Below, piece by piece: positions 1 to 12,195 of a stretch of DNA of 64,000 nt. This stretch comes from Chelatococcus sambhunathii. Its GTDB lineage: Bacteria > Pseudomonadota > Alphaproteobacteria > Rhizobiales > Beijerinckiaceae. Each line of letters starts with the position of its first letter. The first letter of the stretch is position 1. The translations under genes were made by a program, and so were the position numbers. Below the pieces are notes generated by a model. That model worked only from the letters and a program-made list of their open reading frames with translations, did not search any database and was not told where the DNA came from. The DNA lies in the NCBI RefSeq assembly GCF_001418005.1, contig NZ_LIOL01000007.1:93350-157349 (forward strand). Reading direction: 5' to 3'.

Positions 1-48
1 CAGCACGAGACAAGCGGTGCCAAGCAATTCAGCCAGATATTTCTTCAT
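1..48 (-). CDS. Aquaporin/MIP-family channel, N-terminal fragment
   Basis: Only the first 16 codons are inside the window; the gene runs off the left edge. Read leftwards from an ATG at 46-48 it gives MKKYLAELLGTACLVL. This matches the start of the first membrane helix of major intrinsic proteins (AqpZ/GlpF type, consensus near AEFxGTFxLV). A G-rich stretch just upstream (about 55-60) can serve as ribosome site. Members are inner-membrane water or small-solute channels. Whether this is a water channel or a glycerol facilitator cannot be told from 16 residues. Confidence 0.6.
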   Translation of the reverse strand, partial: MKKYLAELLGTACLVL

Positions 49-127
49 GTCTGCCCCCTGAGCCTGTTCGCTCTTCGGACAGCCGGCCATCAGGAATCAG
101 GCCGGCGAACAGACCAAAGTGGACCAT

Positions 128-244
128 CAATCGCCGATCGCATAAATCACAATATCTGCAAATAGATTTGGATTAAGAACAATTGCAGGGACCGCCGGTC
201 GGAAGATTAGGCAGTGGCATTGCAGATCTTCCAATCGGCGATTG
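128..244. repeat. 11-bp inverted repeat flanking an AT-rich spacer
   Basis: CAATCGCCGAT at 128-138 is exactly complementary to ATCGGCGATTG at 234-244. The 95 bp between them are AT-richer than the surroundings. The pair lies upstream of the leftward aquaporin gene. It could be a distant operator pair or chance; no function is visible. Confidence 0.35.
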
Positions 245-310
245 CAACGGGCGAAGCGCGCGCCGTCACCTCAAACCGGAAATCTGCCGTCTCGCGCCTC
301 CGCGTCGTGG

Positions 311-532
311 TCAGGACAGGCGCACCAGCGCCTGCCCCTGCGCCACGTGACGGCCGGGGTCCTCGCCCATCGGCGCATGCGGGTTCTGCCGCACTGGAGC
401 GGCGGCGGGCGCGGGCGGCAGGCGCCGGTCCCAGGCGCTCTCGAGCACCAAGACGATGCCGACGGCCAGCGCGAGGACAGCAAGCACGAGAGCGCCGAAA
501 GAATGCTGGGTATCGGAACGGCGACGCAACAT
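311..532 (-). CDS. Small single-pass membrane protein, uncharacterised
   Basis: A 73-residue protein if the ATG at 530-532 is used; an in-frame ATG at 560-562 would add ten residues, and neither has a clear ribosome site. Third codon positions are almost all G or C, as in the real genes nearby, which is the main reason to call it. A basic N-terminus (MLRRRS) is followed by one hydrophobic helix (FGALVLAVLALAVGIVLVLE, about residues 12-31). A Pro/Ala-rich, probably periplasmic tail follows. No family was recognised. It is divergent from the ABC-F gene, with a 164-bp gap. Confidence 0.5.
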   Translation of the reverse strand: MLRRRSDTQHSFGALVLAVLALAVGIVLVLESAWDRRLPPAPAAAPVRQNPHAPMGEDPGRHVAQGQALVRLS

Positions 533-580
533 GGCGCGAATCACAAGCTGTTCACAGGTCATCAACAGGCTCTGGGTGAC

Positions 581-589
581 TTATCCACA
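581..589. promoter_or_regulatory. DnaA-box match TTATCCACA
   Basis: TTATCCACA is a perfect consensus DnaA box. It lies between the small membrane-protein gene and the ABC-F gene. A relaxed relative, TTTTCCACA, is at 2754-2762 beyond the ABC-F gene, and both continue as GGGCGGC. An isolated box with no AT-rich unwinding element or further boxes is not an origin. It may be a DnaA titration or control site, or chance. Confidence 0.35.
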
Positions 590-696
590 GGGCGGCTTCG
601 CGGCGGCATTGTGGCATCAGCATGACGGCGCGGCACGAAGTCCGCGGGGCTCGAGCCGGGGCTTGCCCCCCGGGACGCGGCGCGCGACAAGACGCC

Positions 697-2568
<1,872 letters not shown>

Positions 2569-2600
2569 TCTGTTCAGAGGCACCCGTCGCGGGAGGATGG

Positions 2601-2715
2601 GGGTGGGGTCCCTGAAAAGGGATTTTCTGCCCCACCCATTCCGGTCTTATAGCACCGGAGGCCCTTCCCGAGGGTGGGAAGGGTCTGAAGTGGACCGCCC
2701 TCAACGGGCGTCCAC
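2601..2715. repeat. Cluster of intergenic hairpins after the ABC-F gene
   Basis: Three palindromes lie in succession. The arms GGGTGGGG (2601-2608) and CCCCACCC (2630-2637) enclose a smaller CCCT/AGGG pair. CCCTTCCC (2662-2669) and GGGAAGGG (2676-2683) form a perfect 8-bp stem with a 6-nt loop. GTGGACCGCCC (2690-2700) pairs with GGGCGTCCAC (2706-2715), leaving one bulged base. None is followed by a T-run, so they look like repeats or mRNA 3-prime stabilisers rather than classic terminators. Confidence 0.5.
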
Positions 2716-2880
2716 ATAGCTAGGTTAACGCCATGTGAGCTGGATTCAAAGAGTTTTCCACAGGGCGGCCAGCCGTGCACAGGGGTGCGCTGGCGGAGGG
2801 CTTCCCTATGCCTCCGCCACGCTGCCGGTTACCCCGCCAACGACGGGACGCTGCCCGCCAGCACCGAGCCCGCCATGCGC

Positions 2881-3076
2881 CGTCATGGCCGGGCTGAACA
2901 ACAAGCCCGGCCATGACGGCTGCAGGACATTTCTCAGCCGTCATGCCCGCGCTCGTCGCGGGCATCCACGCCCCGGACAAGCGCGCAGGGTTGAAAGGCG
3001 TGGATGGCCGGGACAAGCCCGGCCATGACGGCTGCACGACGTTTCCCGCCTTCATGCCCGCGACGAGCGCGGGCAT
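2881..3076. repeat. Array of four REP-like palindromes
   Basis: Four strong hairpins fill the gap between the converging ABC-F and lipoprotein genes. The first has 14-bp arms at 2881-2894 and 2905-2918 (core ATGGCCGGGC). The second, at 2943-2965, has ATGCCCGCG/CGCGGGCAT arms. The third, at 3004-3026, has ATGGCCGGG/CCCGGCCAT arms. The fourth, at 3054-3076, repeats the second in inverted orientation. Alternating units of two related palindromes resemble bacterial interspersed mosaic elements, which prefer convergent gaps. The rest of 2569-3119 shows no gene. Confidence 0.8.
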
Positions 3077-3119
3077 GACGGCGAGGACGTTTGCCGGCCT
3101 AACTTTCCACGATCCGGGC

Positions 3120-3488
3120 CTATTCGACGACCCGGGTCAGGCGGTTGTCGGTGAAGAGGTAGAGCTTCTTGCCCGACGGCTCCTGATAGAGCACCTGCAC
3201 CTCACGCTGGCCCTTGCCGCTCTCGCCGATGAGCACGTCGGTGGGCTGGCCCTTGAGGCCGACGAGCGCGCATTCGGTCATGCCGAGCGCGATGCCAGCC
3301 GGCCCGCCCGTCGCCGGATTGAGGCTCGCGTCCGCCGTGCAGCGTCCGTCGGGGCCGAGCACCGGCTCGCTGGTGCCGGCATGCACGGTCACGGACCGGT
3401 CGTTGACGAATGCCGTGCCGCCCACGTCGGCGCTGCAGGCGCCGAGCAGAAGGGCCGTGGCGCAGGCGAGCGCGTTCTTCACCATCAT
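3120..3488 (-). CDS. Predicted lipoprotein, uncharacterised
   Basis: About 122 residues. The N-terminus has a short hydrophobic stretch ending in the lipobox LGAC (Cys about residue 18), so the mature protein should be lipid-anchored in the envelope. The mature part is small and contains three more cysteines. No family was recognised. An ATG one codon in (3483-3485) is an equally good start. It begins 19 bp after the S10 peptidase gene ends on the same strand, so the two are probably co-transcribed. Confidence 0.75.
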   Translation of the reverse strand: MMVKNALACATALLLGACSADVGGTAFVNDRSVTVHAGTSEPVLGPDGRCTADASLNPATGGPAGIALGMTECALVGLKGQPTDVLIGESGKGQREVQVLYQEPSGKKLYLFTDNRLTRVVE

Positions 3489-3507
3489 CGTGCTGTCATC
3501 CCATCTT

Positions 3508-5076
3508 TCACTTGATCTCTTCGTAGAGTGGACGCACGGCGTTCGTCAGGGCGCGGCGCGAGACGTCGCGCGTATAGAACATATGGCCGCCCGGCAGCAC
3601 CGCGAGCTCGACCCGCCCGCCGTCGCTGCCGAGCGCCGGCAACTGGTCGAGCGCGAGCTTTGAGGCAAAATAGGGCGTCACCAGATCGGTGAAGCCGTGC
3701 ACGACGAGCGCCCTGGCCCGCCCGTCGAGCGCCAGCGCGTCGGCGAGGTCGCCGAGCGCCTGCGGCTGGCGGCGGCCGGAGCCCCAGTTCCAGCGGCTGC
3801 TCACCTGCCGATTGAGCAGGTGATAGCGGCCGTCGACCCGGTAACCCAGTTCTCGCGCCAGATAGTCGACGCTCGCACTGGTGAGGGGCGCGACGGAGCC
3901 GTCGAGCACGGGATCGTCGAAATCCGACCGGGCGGCGAAGGGGTCCGGGTCGAGCCCCGTGACGGCGCCGTCGTAATAGCTGCCGACCCGCTCGCGATCC
4001 CTGTGCAGTTCGCGCACGAAGCTGCGCATGTCGACCCGGCCGGCGAGCCGGCGCACGAAGGCCTCGTCGAGGCCGGTGAAGCGGGTTACTTCGGCGACGA
4101 AACGCTCCGTCGCCTCCCGATCGCGCGGGCCGCGCAGGAAATCGGCGAGGAATGGGCCTCCGGCATAGCGCTCGGCCTCGGCGAGCTCGTCGCGGCTGGT
4201 GATGGTCCGGCCTCCCCTCTCCAGCGCCGTCGCCGCAAAGGACGGCAGCCGCGCCGCCTTGGCGAGCGGCGATACTGCCCCGTCCTCGATAAGGCTGAAA
4301 TCGAGGACCGGCGAGATCATGACGAGCGTGCCGACACCGATGCCGAAGCGTGTCTGCAGCGCGCGGGCGAGCTTCGGCACGCGGAAGCCGCCGTAGCTCT
4401 CGCCGACGAGCCCCTTGGGCGACGCGAGGCGATCGTAGCGGTTGAGGAACTGCCATACGAAGCTGCCGAGCGCCGAGATGTCGCCATCCACGGACCAGTA
4501 GCGGCGGCGCACCTCGCCGTCGCTCGTCAGGAAGCGGCTGAAGCCGGTGCCGACCGGATCGACGAAGACGAGATCGGTGAAGGGCAGCCAGCTCTCCGCA
4601 TTGTCGCTCAGCACGGGCGGGCTCGACGGCACCTCGCCCTCGTTGCCGAAGGACAGGCGCCGCGGACCGAGCGCACCAATGTGCAGATAGGCGGAGGCCG
4701 CGCCCGGCCCGCCGTTGAACGCGAAAGTGATCGGCCGCCGCTGCGGATCGGCGCCCTTCCTGAAATAGGCGACGAAAGCGATGTCGGCTTCCTCGCGGCC
4801 GTTCGCGCCCTCGAGCACGATGCTGCCGGCGATGGCCTGGTACTCGATCGTCTCGCCGCCGATCGCGATCTGGTGCTCGGTGGCGACGGCCGGCGGCAGG
4901 CGCCGGGATTCGGGGCGCTCGCGGCGGGCGTCGCTCCGCGGCTCGCCGCCGTGGTCATCCGCCTGCGCCGCGGCGGCGGGGGCGCCCTCGCCTTCCTCCT
5001 GCGCGACGAGTGGAGCGGCGAGGCCGAGCGGAAGAAGCAGCGCAAGCAGAAGCAGGAGAGAGGCGCGTTTCAGCAT
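3508..5076 (-). CDS. Exported serine carboxypeptidase-like protein (peptidase S10)
   Basis: A 522-residue protein with a clear signal peptide (MLKRASLLLLLALLLPLGLA, then a cut near PLVAQ). The mature N-terminus is Ala/Glu/Asp-rich and disordered. The S10 alpha/beta-hydrolase core follows. FNGGPGAASAYLHIGALGP is the S10 oxyanion segment and GESYGG carries the nucleophilic Ser. VHGFTDLVTPY and LPGGHMFYTRD hold the likely catalytic Asp and His. The ATG at 5074-5076 is where the signal peptide begins; the open frame extends upstream without plausible sequence. It should cleave C-terminal residues of peptides in the periplasm; substrates are unknown. The lipoprotein gene follows on the same strand. 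Confidence 0.88.
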   Translation of the reverse strand: MLKRASLLLLLALLLPLGLAAPLVAQEEGEGAPAAAAQADDHGGEPRSDARRERPESRRLPPAVATEHQIAIGGETIEYQAIAGSIVLEGANGREEADIAFVAYFRKGADPQRRPITFAFNGGPGAASAYLHIGALGPRRLSFGNEGEVPSSPPVLSDNAESWLPFTDLVFVDPVGTGFSRFLTSDGEVRRRYWSVDGDISALGSFVWQFLNRYDRLASPKGLVGESYGGFRVPKLARALQTRFGIGVGTLVMISPVLDFSLIEDGAVSPLAKAARLPSFAATALERGGRTITSRDELAEAERYAGGPFLADFLRGPRDREATERFVAEVTRFTGLDEAFVRRLAGRVDMRSFVRELHRDRERVGSYYDGAVTGLDPDPFAARSDFDDPVLDGSVAPLTSASVDYLARELGYRVDGRYHLLNRQVSSRWNWGSGRRQPQALGDLADALALDGRARALVVHGFTDLVTPYFASKLALDQLPALGSDGGRVELAVLPGGHMFYTRDVSRRALTNAVRPLYEEIK

Positions 5077-5197
5077 GGGTCCGTCCGGCTGGCGCATTGG
5101 GAAGGCATGTTCCGCGTGCGATGGGGTTGTACCGACAAGAGGCCGGAAACGGCCGAGCGGCAGTGGTGCGTCGGACCCGTGGCAGGAAAAAGGCTGT

Positions 5198-5650
5198 TCA
5201 AGCCTTCTTGATCCAGCGGCCCGCCTCGTCCTGCTGCCAGTAGGTGGCGGCAAGGCCCAGTTGGCGCGCCCGCTTCCACTCTTCACGCGCGGCGGCGAGC
5301 GCGTCCTCGTCGTTGCCATCGAACATCAGCACGATGCGCTCGTAGCCGTCGACGGCCTCCGGCAGCCGCGCGGCGGCGGCGAGGAAGCGCACCTGCGCGC
5401 CATTGGGGTTGTGCGCCCCGGTGGTGAGGAGAACGGGCTGGCTCGCCGCATCCGCCTCCTTCTCGGTGCCATGAGGCAGGAAGCTCTCCTCCGAGAATGT
5501 CCAGAGGTGATCGTCGAGCGCGCCGAGACGCTCCTCGTCCGGCACCTCTATGACGACGCGCCAGCCGCGCTCGAGGCTCCTCGTGACGAGCACCGGCAGC
5601 ACCGCCTCGAGCGGCTGGCGCTGCAGATGGTAGAACAGCACTTCGGCCAT
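5198..5650 (-). CDS. holC: DNA polymerase III subunit chi
   Basis: A 150-residue protein of usual HolC length. It opens with VLFYHLQRQPLEAVLPVL, typical of chi, followed by the conserved DDHLWTFSEESFLPHG segment and a Rossmann-like core. Chi joins the clamp-loader complex and contacts single-strand DNA-binding protein during replication. It starts 10 bp after the end of pepA on the same strand, the usual pepA-holC pairing of alphaproteobacteria. Confidence 0.93.
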   Translation of the reverse strand: MAEVLFYHLQRQPLEAVLPVLVTRSLERGWRVVIEVPDEERLGALDDHLWTFSEESFLPHGTEKEADAASQPVLLTTGAHNPNGAQVRFLAAAARLPEAVDGYERIVLMFDGNDEDALAAAREEWKRARQLGLAATYWQQDEAGRWIKKA

Positions 5651-5660
5651 GGCGTTCCGG

Positions 5661-7163
5661 TCAGCTCTCGTAGTGGTCCCTGACCAGCCGGTCGAGCAGC
5701 CGCACGCCCCAGCCCGAGCCCCAGCTCTGGTTGATGTCGCTTGCCGGCGAGGACATGCCGGTGCCGGCGATGTCGAGATGCGCCCATGGCGTGTTGTTGA
5801 CGAAGCGCTGCAGGAACTGCGCGGCCGTGATCGAGCCGCCGTTGCGCCCGCCGGTGTTCTTCATGTCGGCGAACTTGGAATCGATGAGCTTGTCGTATTC
5901 GGGTGCGAGCGGCAGGCGCCAAACCTTCTCGCCCGTGGCGCTGCCGGCAGCGGCGATCCGCTCGGCGAGTTCGTCGTCGTTGGAGAAGAGGCCGGCGTGC
6001 TCGGTGCCGAGCGCCACGAGGATGGCACCGGTCAGCGTGGCGAGATCGACCATGAAGGCAGGACCATACTTGTCCTGCACGTGCCAGAGCACGTCGGCGA
6101 GCACGAGGCGCCCCTCGGCGTCAGTGTTGATAATCTCGATCGTCTGGCCGGACATGGACGTGACGATGTCGCCCGGACGCTGGGCCTTGCCGTCCGGCAT
6201 GTTCTCGACAAGGCCGATGGCGCCGATGGCATTGACCTTCGCCTTGCGGGCGGCGAGCACGTGCATGAGGCCGACGACGCAGGCGGCGCCCGCCATGTCG
6301 CCCTTCATGTCCTCCATGTTCTGCGAGGGCTTGATGGAAATGCCGCCCGTGTCGAAGGTGACGCCCTTGCCGACGAAGGCGACCGGCTTCACGTCATCCC
6401 GGGCGCCGTTCCAGCGCATGAGGACGACGCGGCTCTCGTTGTGCGAACCTTGGCCAACGCCGAGCAGGGCCCGCATGCCGAGCTTCTTCAGGGCCTTCTC
6501 GTCGAGCACCTCGATGTCGACCCCGAGCTTGGCGAGTTCCGCCGCGCGGTCGGCAAAGGCGGCCGGGAAAAGCACATTCGGCGGCTCGTTGACGAGATCG
6601 CGGGCGAGGAAGACGCCATCGGCAACCGCCGCGCGAGGCTTCCAGGCGCGCTTGGCGGCCGCCGGATCGGCGACATGCAAGGTGACCCGCGCCGGCGCGC
6701 CGCCGTTGTCGTCGTCCTTCTTCTTCGTCTTGTAGCGGTCGAAGCGGTAGGAACGCAGGAGGAGGCCGAGTGCGAAATCGGCCGCGGCCTCGGCCGAAAC
6801 GGGCGCTTCGCCCGGCGCCTCGAAGAGGACGCGCGCATGGCCACCGGCCGAGAGCTTCGCGCAGACGGCCCCACCCAGGGCAGCCCAGTCGAACTTGGCC
6901 CGCTCCTCGCCCTCGCCGAGCCCGGCGACGATCAGCCGGTCGGCGGCAAGGCCATTCGGCGCCGTCAGAACGAGCAGGCTCTTGGCCTTGCCCTTGAAAC
7001 GCTCGAGATCGGCGGCGCGCGCGATCGTCTCATCGAGCCCCGCCCCGACGAGGCCGGCAGCGGCGCGCGCGCTCTTGCGATCAGCGCCTACGAAGACGAC
7101 GACGTCGCCCCCGTCCGTCAGCTTGTCGTAAGGCTTGAACTCGAGCTTCACGTTCTGCGCCAT
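5661..7163 (-). CDS. pepA: Leucyl aminopeptidase
   Basis: A 500-residue cytosolic M17 metallo-aminopeptidase. The N-terminal macrodomain-like half is variable. The C-terminal catalytic half has the M17 signature [12 protein letters not shown]. The metal and active-site segments [15 protein letters not shown] and [10 protein letters not shown] are also present. It releases N-terminal residues from peptides in protein turnover and in some bacteria also binds DNA. The ATG at 7161-7163 (MAQNVKLEF) was chosen because family homology starts there; the reading frame continues upstream into the promoter region without conserved sequence. It is divergent from lptF and followed by holC. Confidence 0.95.
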   Translation of the reverse strand: MAQNVKLEFKPYDKLTDGGDVVVFVGADRKSARAAAGLVGAGLDETIARAADLERFKGKAKSLLVLTAPNGLAADRLIVAGLGEGEERAKFDWAALGGAVCAKLSAGGHARVLFEAPGEAPVSAEAAADFALGLLLRSYRFDRYKTKKKDDDNGGAPARVTLHVADPAAAKRAWKPRAAVADGVFLARDLVNEPPNVLFPAAFADRAAELAKLGVDIEVLDEKALKKLGMRALLGVGQGSHNESRVVLMRWNGARDDVKPVAFVGKGVTFDTGGISIKPSQNMEDMKGDMAGAACVVGLMHVLAARKAKVNAIGAIGLVENMPDGKAQRPGDIVTSMSGQTIEIINTDAEGRLVLADVLWHVQDKYGPAFMVDLATLTGAILVALGTEHAGLFSNDDELAERIAAAGSATGEKVWRLPLAPEYDKLIDSKFADMKNTGGRNGGSITAAQFLQRFVNNTPWAHLDIAGTGMSSPASDINQSWGSGWGVRLLDRLVRDHYES

Positions 7164-7382
7164 GTCGTCGTCCCCGTTGCCGTTCGGCGCGCGGCCCGGC
7201 CGTTGCTGCCGCGAATCCGGCCCGTCGTCCGTGGCACATATAACATGCACGGTTGCCTTGGGCAGGCCGGCCCGGCAATGACAAGACAGCGAGGCGGCAC
7301 GTCTTGCCTCTTGCCGAAGCCGCTGAGGGGGATTAGCTCCAAACGCACGAGCGACGGGACGGGGCGCCACCAGGCGAGATAG

Positions 7383-8543
7383 ATGGGCCAGATCGAGCGA
7401 TACATCATGCGCAATGCGGCCGTCGCCTTCGTGGCCTGCCTCGTGGCGCTCACGCTCGTCATCTGGGTCACGCAGATCCTCCGGGAGCTCGACCTCGTCA
7501 CCGGCAAGGGACAGACCTTCGCCATCTTCCTCACGGTGACGATGCTTTCGCTGCCGGCGCTCATCACCATCATCGCGCCGGTCGCCCTGTTCATTGCCAC
7601 GCTCTATGCGCTCAACAAGCTCAACGGCGATTCGGAGCTCATCGTCATGAGCGCGGCCGGCATGGCGCCGGCGCGGCTGCTTCGGCCATTCGCAGCCATC
7701 ATGCTCGTGGTGAGCATCGTCGTCGCTGCCATGACGATCCATCTCATGCCGGCGAGCTTTGCCGCCCTGCGCGATCTCATCACCCAGATCCGCGCGGATT
7801 TCGTCGCAACGATCGTCAAGGAAGGCCAGTTCACCACGCTCGAATCCGGCCTGACCTTCCATTTCCGCCAGCGCTCCGGCGACGCGCTGCTAGGCATCTT
7901 CATGCAGGATCGCCGCGATCCGGAAAGGACGACGATCTACCTCGCCGAGCGCGGCCAGACGGTCGACGTCGACGGCCAGAGCTATCTCATCCTCGAGAAG
8001 GGCTCGGTGCAGCGGCAGGAGCCGAACAGCCGCGATTCCGCCATCGTCACCTTCGAGCGCTACGCCATCGACCTGTCGAGCTTCGGCCAGGATGGCGGCG
8101 AGATCGTCTACAAACCGCGCGAGCGTTCCACGATGGAGCTACTCTTCCCCGACAAGGAGGAGAACTACTACAAGATGCAGGAGGGGCGCTTCCGTGCCGA
8201 ACTGCACGAGCGCTTCGCGGCCCCGCTCTATGCCATCGCCTTTACGCTGATCGCCTTTGCCGCGCTCGGCGAGCCGCGCACCACACGCCAGGGCCGCGGC
8301 TCGGCCATGGCGGCGGCGCTCATCGCCGTCGTGTTGGTGCGCATCGCCGGCTTCGCGGCCTCGAGCGCACTGGTGCGGACCCCGGCCGCAGTCGTCGGCG
8401 TCTATGGGGCGCCGATCCTGGGCAGTCTCAGTGCGCTCTTCCTCATCTTCGGCGGGCACGGCGTCAAGCGCCGCATATCGCGCCTCGCCGATGCCGCAGC
8501 CGCGCAACTTGCTGCCTTCCTGCCGCGGGTGCGGAGGGCTTGA
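7383..8543 (+). CDS. lptF: LPS export ABC transporter permease LptF
   Basis: A 386-residue YjgP/YjgQ-family inner-membrane protein. Three N-terminal helices (about residues 10-32, 53-75 and 100-122) are followed by a periplasmic beta-jellyroll (about 125-265) and three C-terminal helices (about 280-355). With LptG and the LptB ATPase it extracts lipopolysaccharide from the inner membrane and feeds it to the periplasmic bridge. It is the first gene of the rightward run lptF-lptG-lptD-pdxA-rsmA; lptG starts 1 bp after it. Confidence 0.93.
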   Translation: MGQIERYIMRNAAVAFVACLVALTLVIWVTQILRELDLVTGKGQTFAIFLTVTMLSLPALITIIAPVALFIATLYALNKLNGDSELIVMSAAGMAPARLLRPFAAIMLVVSIVVAAMTIHLMPASFAALRDLITQIRADFVATIVKEGQFTTLESGLTFHFRQRSGDALLGIFMQDRRDPERTTIYLAERGQTVDVDGQSYLILEKGSVQRQEPNSRDSAIVTFERYAIDLSSFGQDGGEIVYKPRERSTMELLFPDKEENYYKMQEGRFRAELHERFAAPLYAIAFTLIAFAALGEPRTTRQGRGSAMAAALIAVVLVRIAGFAASSALVRTPAAVVGVYGAPILGSLSALFLIFGGHGVKRRISRLADAAAAQLAAFLPRVRRA

Positions 8544-8544
8544 C

Positions 8545-9636
8545 ATGCAGCTCATCGGCCCGACGCTGACGCGCTATTTCTCCGCCCGCTTCCTCGTCAT
8601 GATCGCGGGTGTCTTCGGCACGGTCTTCGCCCTCATCTACACGCTCGATTTCGTCGAGCTGATGCGCCGCGCCGGCGATGCCCAGGGCGCCTCGAGCGGC
8701 CTGATGGCGACGCTGTCGCTGCTGCGCACGCCGGCGGTGGCGGAGCAGGTGCTGCCCTTCGCCATGCTTTTCGGAGCCATGGCTGCCCTGCTCAACCTCA
8801 GCCGGCGGCTTGAACTCGTGGTGGCGCGTGCCGCCGGCATCTCGGTCTGGCAGTTCCTGCAACCCGGGCTGCTCGTGGCGCTCGGCATCGGCCTTGCCTC
8901 TGTCATGCTCTATAACCCGCTGTCGGCCCTGATGAAACAGCAGGCGAGTGCGATCGAGGGGCGTATTTTCGCGAGCGCCACCCGTTCCTCCGCCGGGCAG
9001 GAACTGTGGCTGCGTCAGAGCAGCGTCGACGGTCAGGCCATCATCCGCGCCGATGTCGCGGTGGAGAACTCGACCACGCTCGCCCGCGTCACCGTCTTCC
9101 TGTTCGCGCCTGACGGCTCCTTCCGCGAACGCATCGAGGCGAGTCAGGCCGAGCTGAAAGAAGGCTACTGGGACCTGAAGGATGTCCGCATCCTCTCCGT
9201 CGATGCGGAGCCGCGCAGCCACGACAGCTATCACCTGGCCACGACGCTGGATCCCGCCCAGGTCAGGCAGAGCTTCACCTCGCCCGACGCCGTGCCGTTC
9301 TGGAGCCTGTCCGGCGTCATCGAGCGTACGGAGCGGGCGGGGCTCGACGCCACCCGCTATCGCCTGCAGCGCGACATGCTGCTGGCGCGGCCCTTGCTGT
9401 TCATCGCCATGGTGCTCGTGGCCGCATCTTTTTCCTTAAGGTTTTTCCGATTTGGTGGTGTAGCGCGGATGGTTCTTGGTGGCGTCGTCGCAGGCTTCGT
9501 GCTTTATGTTGCGACCGAAGTCATGAAGGACCTCGGCGCGTCGGGCCTCGTCAGTCCGCCGGTCGCGGCGTGGTTTCCGGCAGTTGTTGGCAGCTTGCTC
9601 GGGGTGCTCGCCCTCCTCTATCAGGAGGATGGCTGA
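8545..9636 (+). CDS. lptG: LPS export ABC transporter permease LptG
   Basis: A 363-residue paralogue of LptF with the same layout: three N-terminal helices, a central periplasmic jellyroll and three C-terminal helices. The ATG at 8545 (MQLIGPTLTRYF) lies 1 bp after the lptF stop. It partners LptF in the LptB2FG extractor. Its TGA overlaps the ATG of lptD by one base, so the three LPS-transport genes are translationally coupled. Confidence 0.93.
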   Translation: MQLIGPTLTRYFSARFLVMIAGVFGTVFALIYTLDFVELMRRAGDAQGASSGLMATLSLLRTPAVAEQVLPFAMLFGAMAALLNLSRRLELVVARAAGISVWQFLQPGLLVALGIGLASVMLYNPLSALMKQQASAIEGRIFASATRSSAGQELWLRQSSVDGQAIIRADVAVENSTTLARVTVFLFAPDGSFRERIEASQAELKEGYWDLKDVRILSVDAEPRSHDSYHLATTLDPAQVRQSFTSPDAVPFWSLSGVIERTERAGLDATRYRLQRDMLLARPLLFIAMVLVAASFSLRFFRFGGVARMVLGGVVAGFVLYVATEVMKDLGASGLVSPPVAAWFPAVVGSLLGVLALLYQEDG

Positions 9637-12194
9637 TGCGTCTTTGGCCAGGCAGGAACCGGCAGGGTGTGGGTATGCGCTCGAGTTACGGCACGGTCGC
9701 AGGGCTGGCGATCGCGGCGGCGCTATGCGTCGGCGCGTCGGAGCCGGCGAGCGCGCAGGGCACGCTCAACGACCGCCTTGCCGCGACCGCGCAGCAGAGT
9801 GGCAACCAGGACCAGCGGCTTGTCGTCGAGGCGCGCGAGATCGTCTACAACAACGACAAGAACACGGTTTCGGCCGTCGGCGACGTGCACCTCTACTACC
9901 AGGGGCGCGTGCTCGAGGCCGACAGAGTCACCTATGACCGCAATACCCGCCGCGTGCATGCCGAGGGCAATGCCCGGCTGACCGAGACCGATGGAACCGT
10001 CGCCACCGGCGAGCGCTTCGAACTCACGGACGACTTCCGCGACGGCTTCATCGATTCGCTGCGCGTCGAGACAACCGACAAGACCCGCTTCTCCGCGCCG
10101 CGCGCCGAGCGTACCAGCGGCGAATCCACCGTCTTCGAGAAGGGCACCTACACTGCCTGCGAGGCCTGCAAGAAGGATCCTACGCGCCCGCCGCTGTGGC
10201 AGGTCAAGGCCGCCAAGATCATCCACAACAACAGCGAGCAGATGATCTATTACGAGGACGCCACCATCGAGTTCTGGGGCGTGCCTCTCCTCTATGTGCC
10301 GTATTTTTCGACGCCCGACCCGACGGTGAAGCGCAAGACAGGCTTCCTCGCCCCGCGTTTCGTGAACTCCACGTCCCTCGGCTACGGCGCTTCGCTGCCG
10401 TTCTTCTGGAATCTGGCGCCCAACTACGACCTCACCATCACGCCGACCATTCTCAGCCGCCAGGGCCTCCTCGGCCAGGTGGAATGGCGGCACCGGCTGA
10501 TGAACGGCTCTTACAACATTCGTGCGGCCGGCATCTTCCAGCAGGATCAGGACGCCTTTCTTCAGCCACCGTTCGGAGCGGGTGACAAGACGTTCCGCGG
10601 CTCGGTCGAATCGACCGGCCGCTTCGACATCAACCAGCAATGGAAGTGGGGCTGGGATGTCGCTGTCCTCTCGGACAAGTGGTTCCTGCAGAACTACAAG
10701 ATCAAGAGCGAGAGCGTCACCTCAACCTACTTCAGGGAATCGACATCGACGGTCTACCTGACGGGCCGCAGCGACACCGGCTTCTTCGACCTGCGCGGCT
10801 ACTACTTCCGCACGCTGACCTACGAGGACTGGCAGAAGCAGCAGCCGGTCGTGCATCCGGTGCTCGACTACAACAAGCGCCTGCCGGGCCCGGGCTTCCT
10901 CGGCGGCGAGGTCACGATCGACGCCAACGTCACCAGCCTGACGCGCGACGCGGCCCAGTACGCGGGCGTGCCCAACGCGCTGTCGACGCCGCTGTTCAGC
11001 TTCTCGAACGGATCGATCTACTACACCTGCTCCACCTTCACCTCGGCAGACTGCCTGGTGCGCGGCGTCGGCGGCACGACGACGCGCGCCTCCGTCGGCC
11101 TGTCCTGGCGGCGCAGCTTCATCGACCCGCTCGGCCAGGTGTGGACGCCGTTTGCCGGCGTCCGCGTCGACGCCTATGCGCTCGATATCAATACGACACG
11201 CTACCAGAATAGCGAGATCTCGAACTTCCTCGACCCGAGCGAGAACTTCCTTGCGCGGGCCATGCCTACCGTCGGCCTCGAATACCGCTACCCGCTCATC
11301 GCCGCCACCAATGGCCTCGGTACGCACACCATCGAGCCGATCGGCCAGATCGTGGTCCGGCCGCGGGAAACGAGGATCGGGCAATTGCCGAACGAGGATG
11401 CACAAAGCCTCGTCTTCGACGACACCAACCTCTTCGAGTGGAACAAATTCTCGGGCTACGACCGGGTCGAGGGCGGCGTCAGGGCCAATGTCGGCCTGAA
11501 ATACGCGCTGGCCATGGACAATGGCGGCTATGCCGACGTACTCTTCGGCCAGTCCTACCAGCTCGCCGGCACGAACTCCTATGCTGCGGGCGACATCGCC
11601 CACGTAGGCCTCAATTCAGGCCTCGAGACGAAGCGCTCGGACTATGTCGGCCGCGTCCATCTCGCGCCGAGCTCGAAGCTCTCCTTCACCGGCCGCGGGC
11701 GCTTCGACGAGGAGGATTTCGGGCTGCGCCGCCTCGAGCTGCAGGCCAATGCGGTCCTCGGCCCGGTCACGACCAGCGTGATGTATGCGCGCTACGCCGC
11801 CCAGCCCGAGCTCGGCTATCCCACGCGGCGCGAGGGCCTGCTGACGAGCGCCAACCTCAAGCTGTCCGAGAACTGGTCACTGAACGGCTCGATCCTGCTC
11901 GACCTCGACCGCTATCTGCAGGATCGCCAGCGCTACATCGAGAACCCGAGCCTGCCCTACAACAAGTCCAATCCCTGGACCGTGGCGGGCGTCTCGCTCG
12001 GCGCCGTCTATCAGGACGAATGCACGCTGTTCGGCATCACCTATTCGTCGAGCTACAAGGACGCGGCGACAGGCACGAAAGACCGCGACCAGACGGTCAT
12101 GTTCCGGCTCGAGCTCAGGACGATCGGCGAGGTCAGCTACCAGTACCAAATCGACAGCGGTTCCTCGGTCACGGACGGGGTGAGCAGCAACTGA
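9636..12194 (+). CDS. lptD: LPS-assembly outer-membrane protein LptD
   Basis: An 852-residue outer-membrane beta-barrel protein. A signal peptide ends near SEPASAQG. An OstA/LptA-type jellyroll follows (about residues 60-200, e.g. [20 protein letters not shown]), then a large barrel rich in alternating aromatic and polar strands. Cysteines at CEACKK (about residues 178-181) and in [11 protein letters not shown] and QDECTLFG may form the disulfides LptD needs. It inserts LPS in the outer leaflet with LptE. The surA gene that normally follows in rhizobia is absent: pdxA starts 1 bp after the lptD stop. Confidence 0.93.
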   Translation: MRLWPGRNRQGVGMRSSYGTVAGLAIAAALCVGASEPASAQGTLNDRLAATAQQSGNQDQRLVVEAREIVYNNDKNTVSAVGDVHLYYQGRVLEADRVTYDRNTRRVHAEGNARLTETDGTVATGERFELTDDFRDGFIDSLRVETTDKTRFSAPRAERTSGESTVFEKGTYTACEACKKDPTRPPLWQVKAAKIIHNNSEQMIYYEDATIEFWGVPLLYVPYFSTPDPTVKRKTGFLAPRFVNSTSLGYGASLPFFWNLAPNYDLTITPTILSRQGLLGQVEWRHRLMNGSYNIRAAGIFQQDQDAFLQPPFGAGDKTFRGSVESTGRFDINQQWKWGWDVAVLSDKWFLQNYKIKSESVTSTYFRESTSTVYLTGRSDTGFFDLRGYYFRTLTYEDWQKQQPVVHPVLDYNKRLPGPGFLGGEVTIDANVTSLTRDAAQYAGVPNALSTPLFSFSNGSIYYTCSTFTSADCLVRGVGGTTTRASVGLSWRRSFIDPLGQVWTPFAGVRVDAYALDINTTRYQNSEISNFLDPSENFLARAMPTVGLEYRYPLIAATNGLGTHTIEPIGQIVVRPRETRIGQLPNEDAQSLVFDDTNLFEWNKFSGYDRVEGGVRANVGLKYALAMDNGGYADVLFGQSYQLAGTNSYAAGDIAHVGLNSGLETKRSDYVGRVHLAPSSKLSFTGRGRFDEEDFGLRRLELQANAVLGPVTTSVMYARYAAQPELGYPTRREGLLTSANLKLSENWSLNGSILLDLDRYLQDRQRYIENPSLPYNKSNPWTVAGVSLGAVYQDECTLFGITYSSSYKDAATGTKDRDQTVMFRLELRTIGEVSYQYQIDSGSSVTDGVSSN

Positions 12195-12195
12195 C

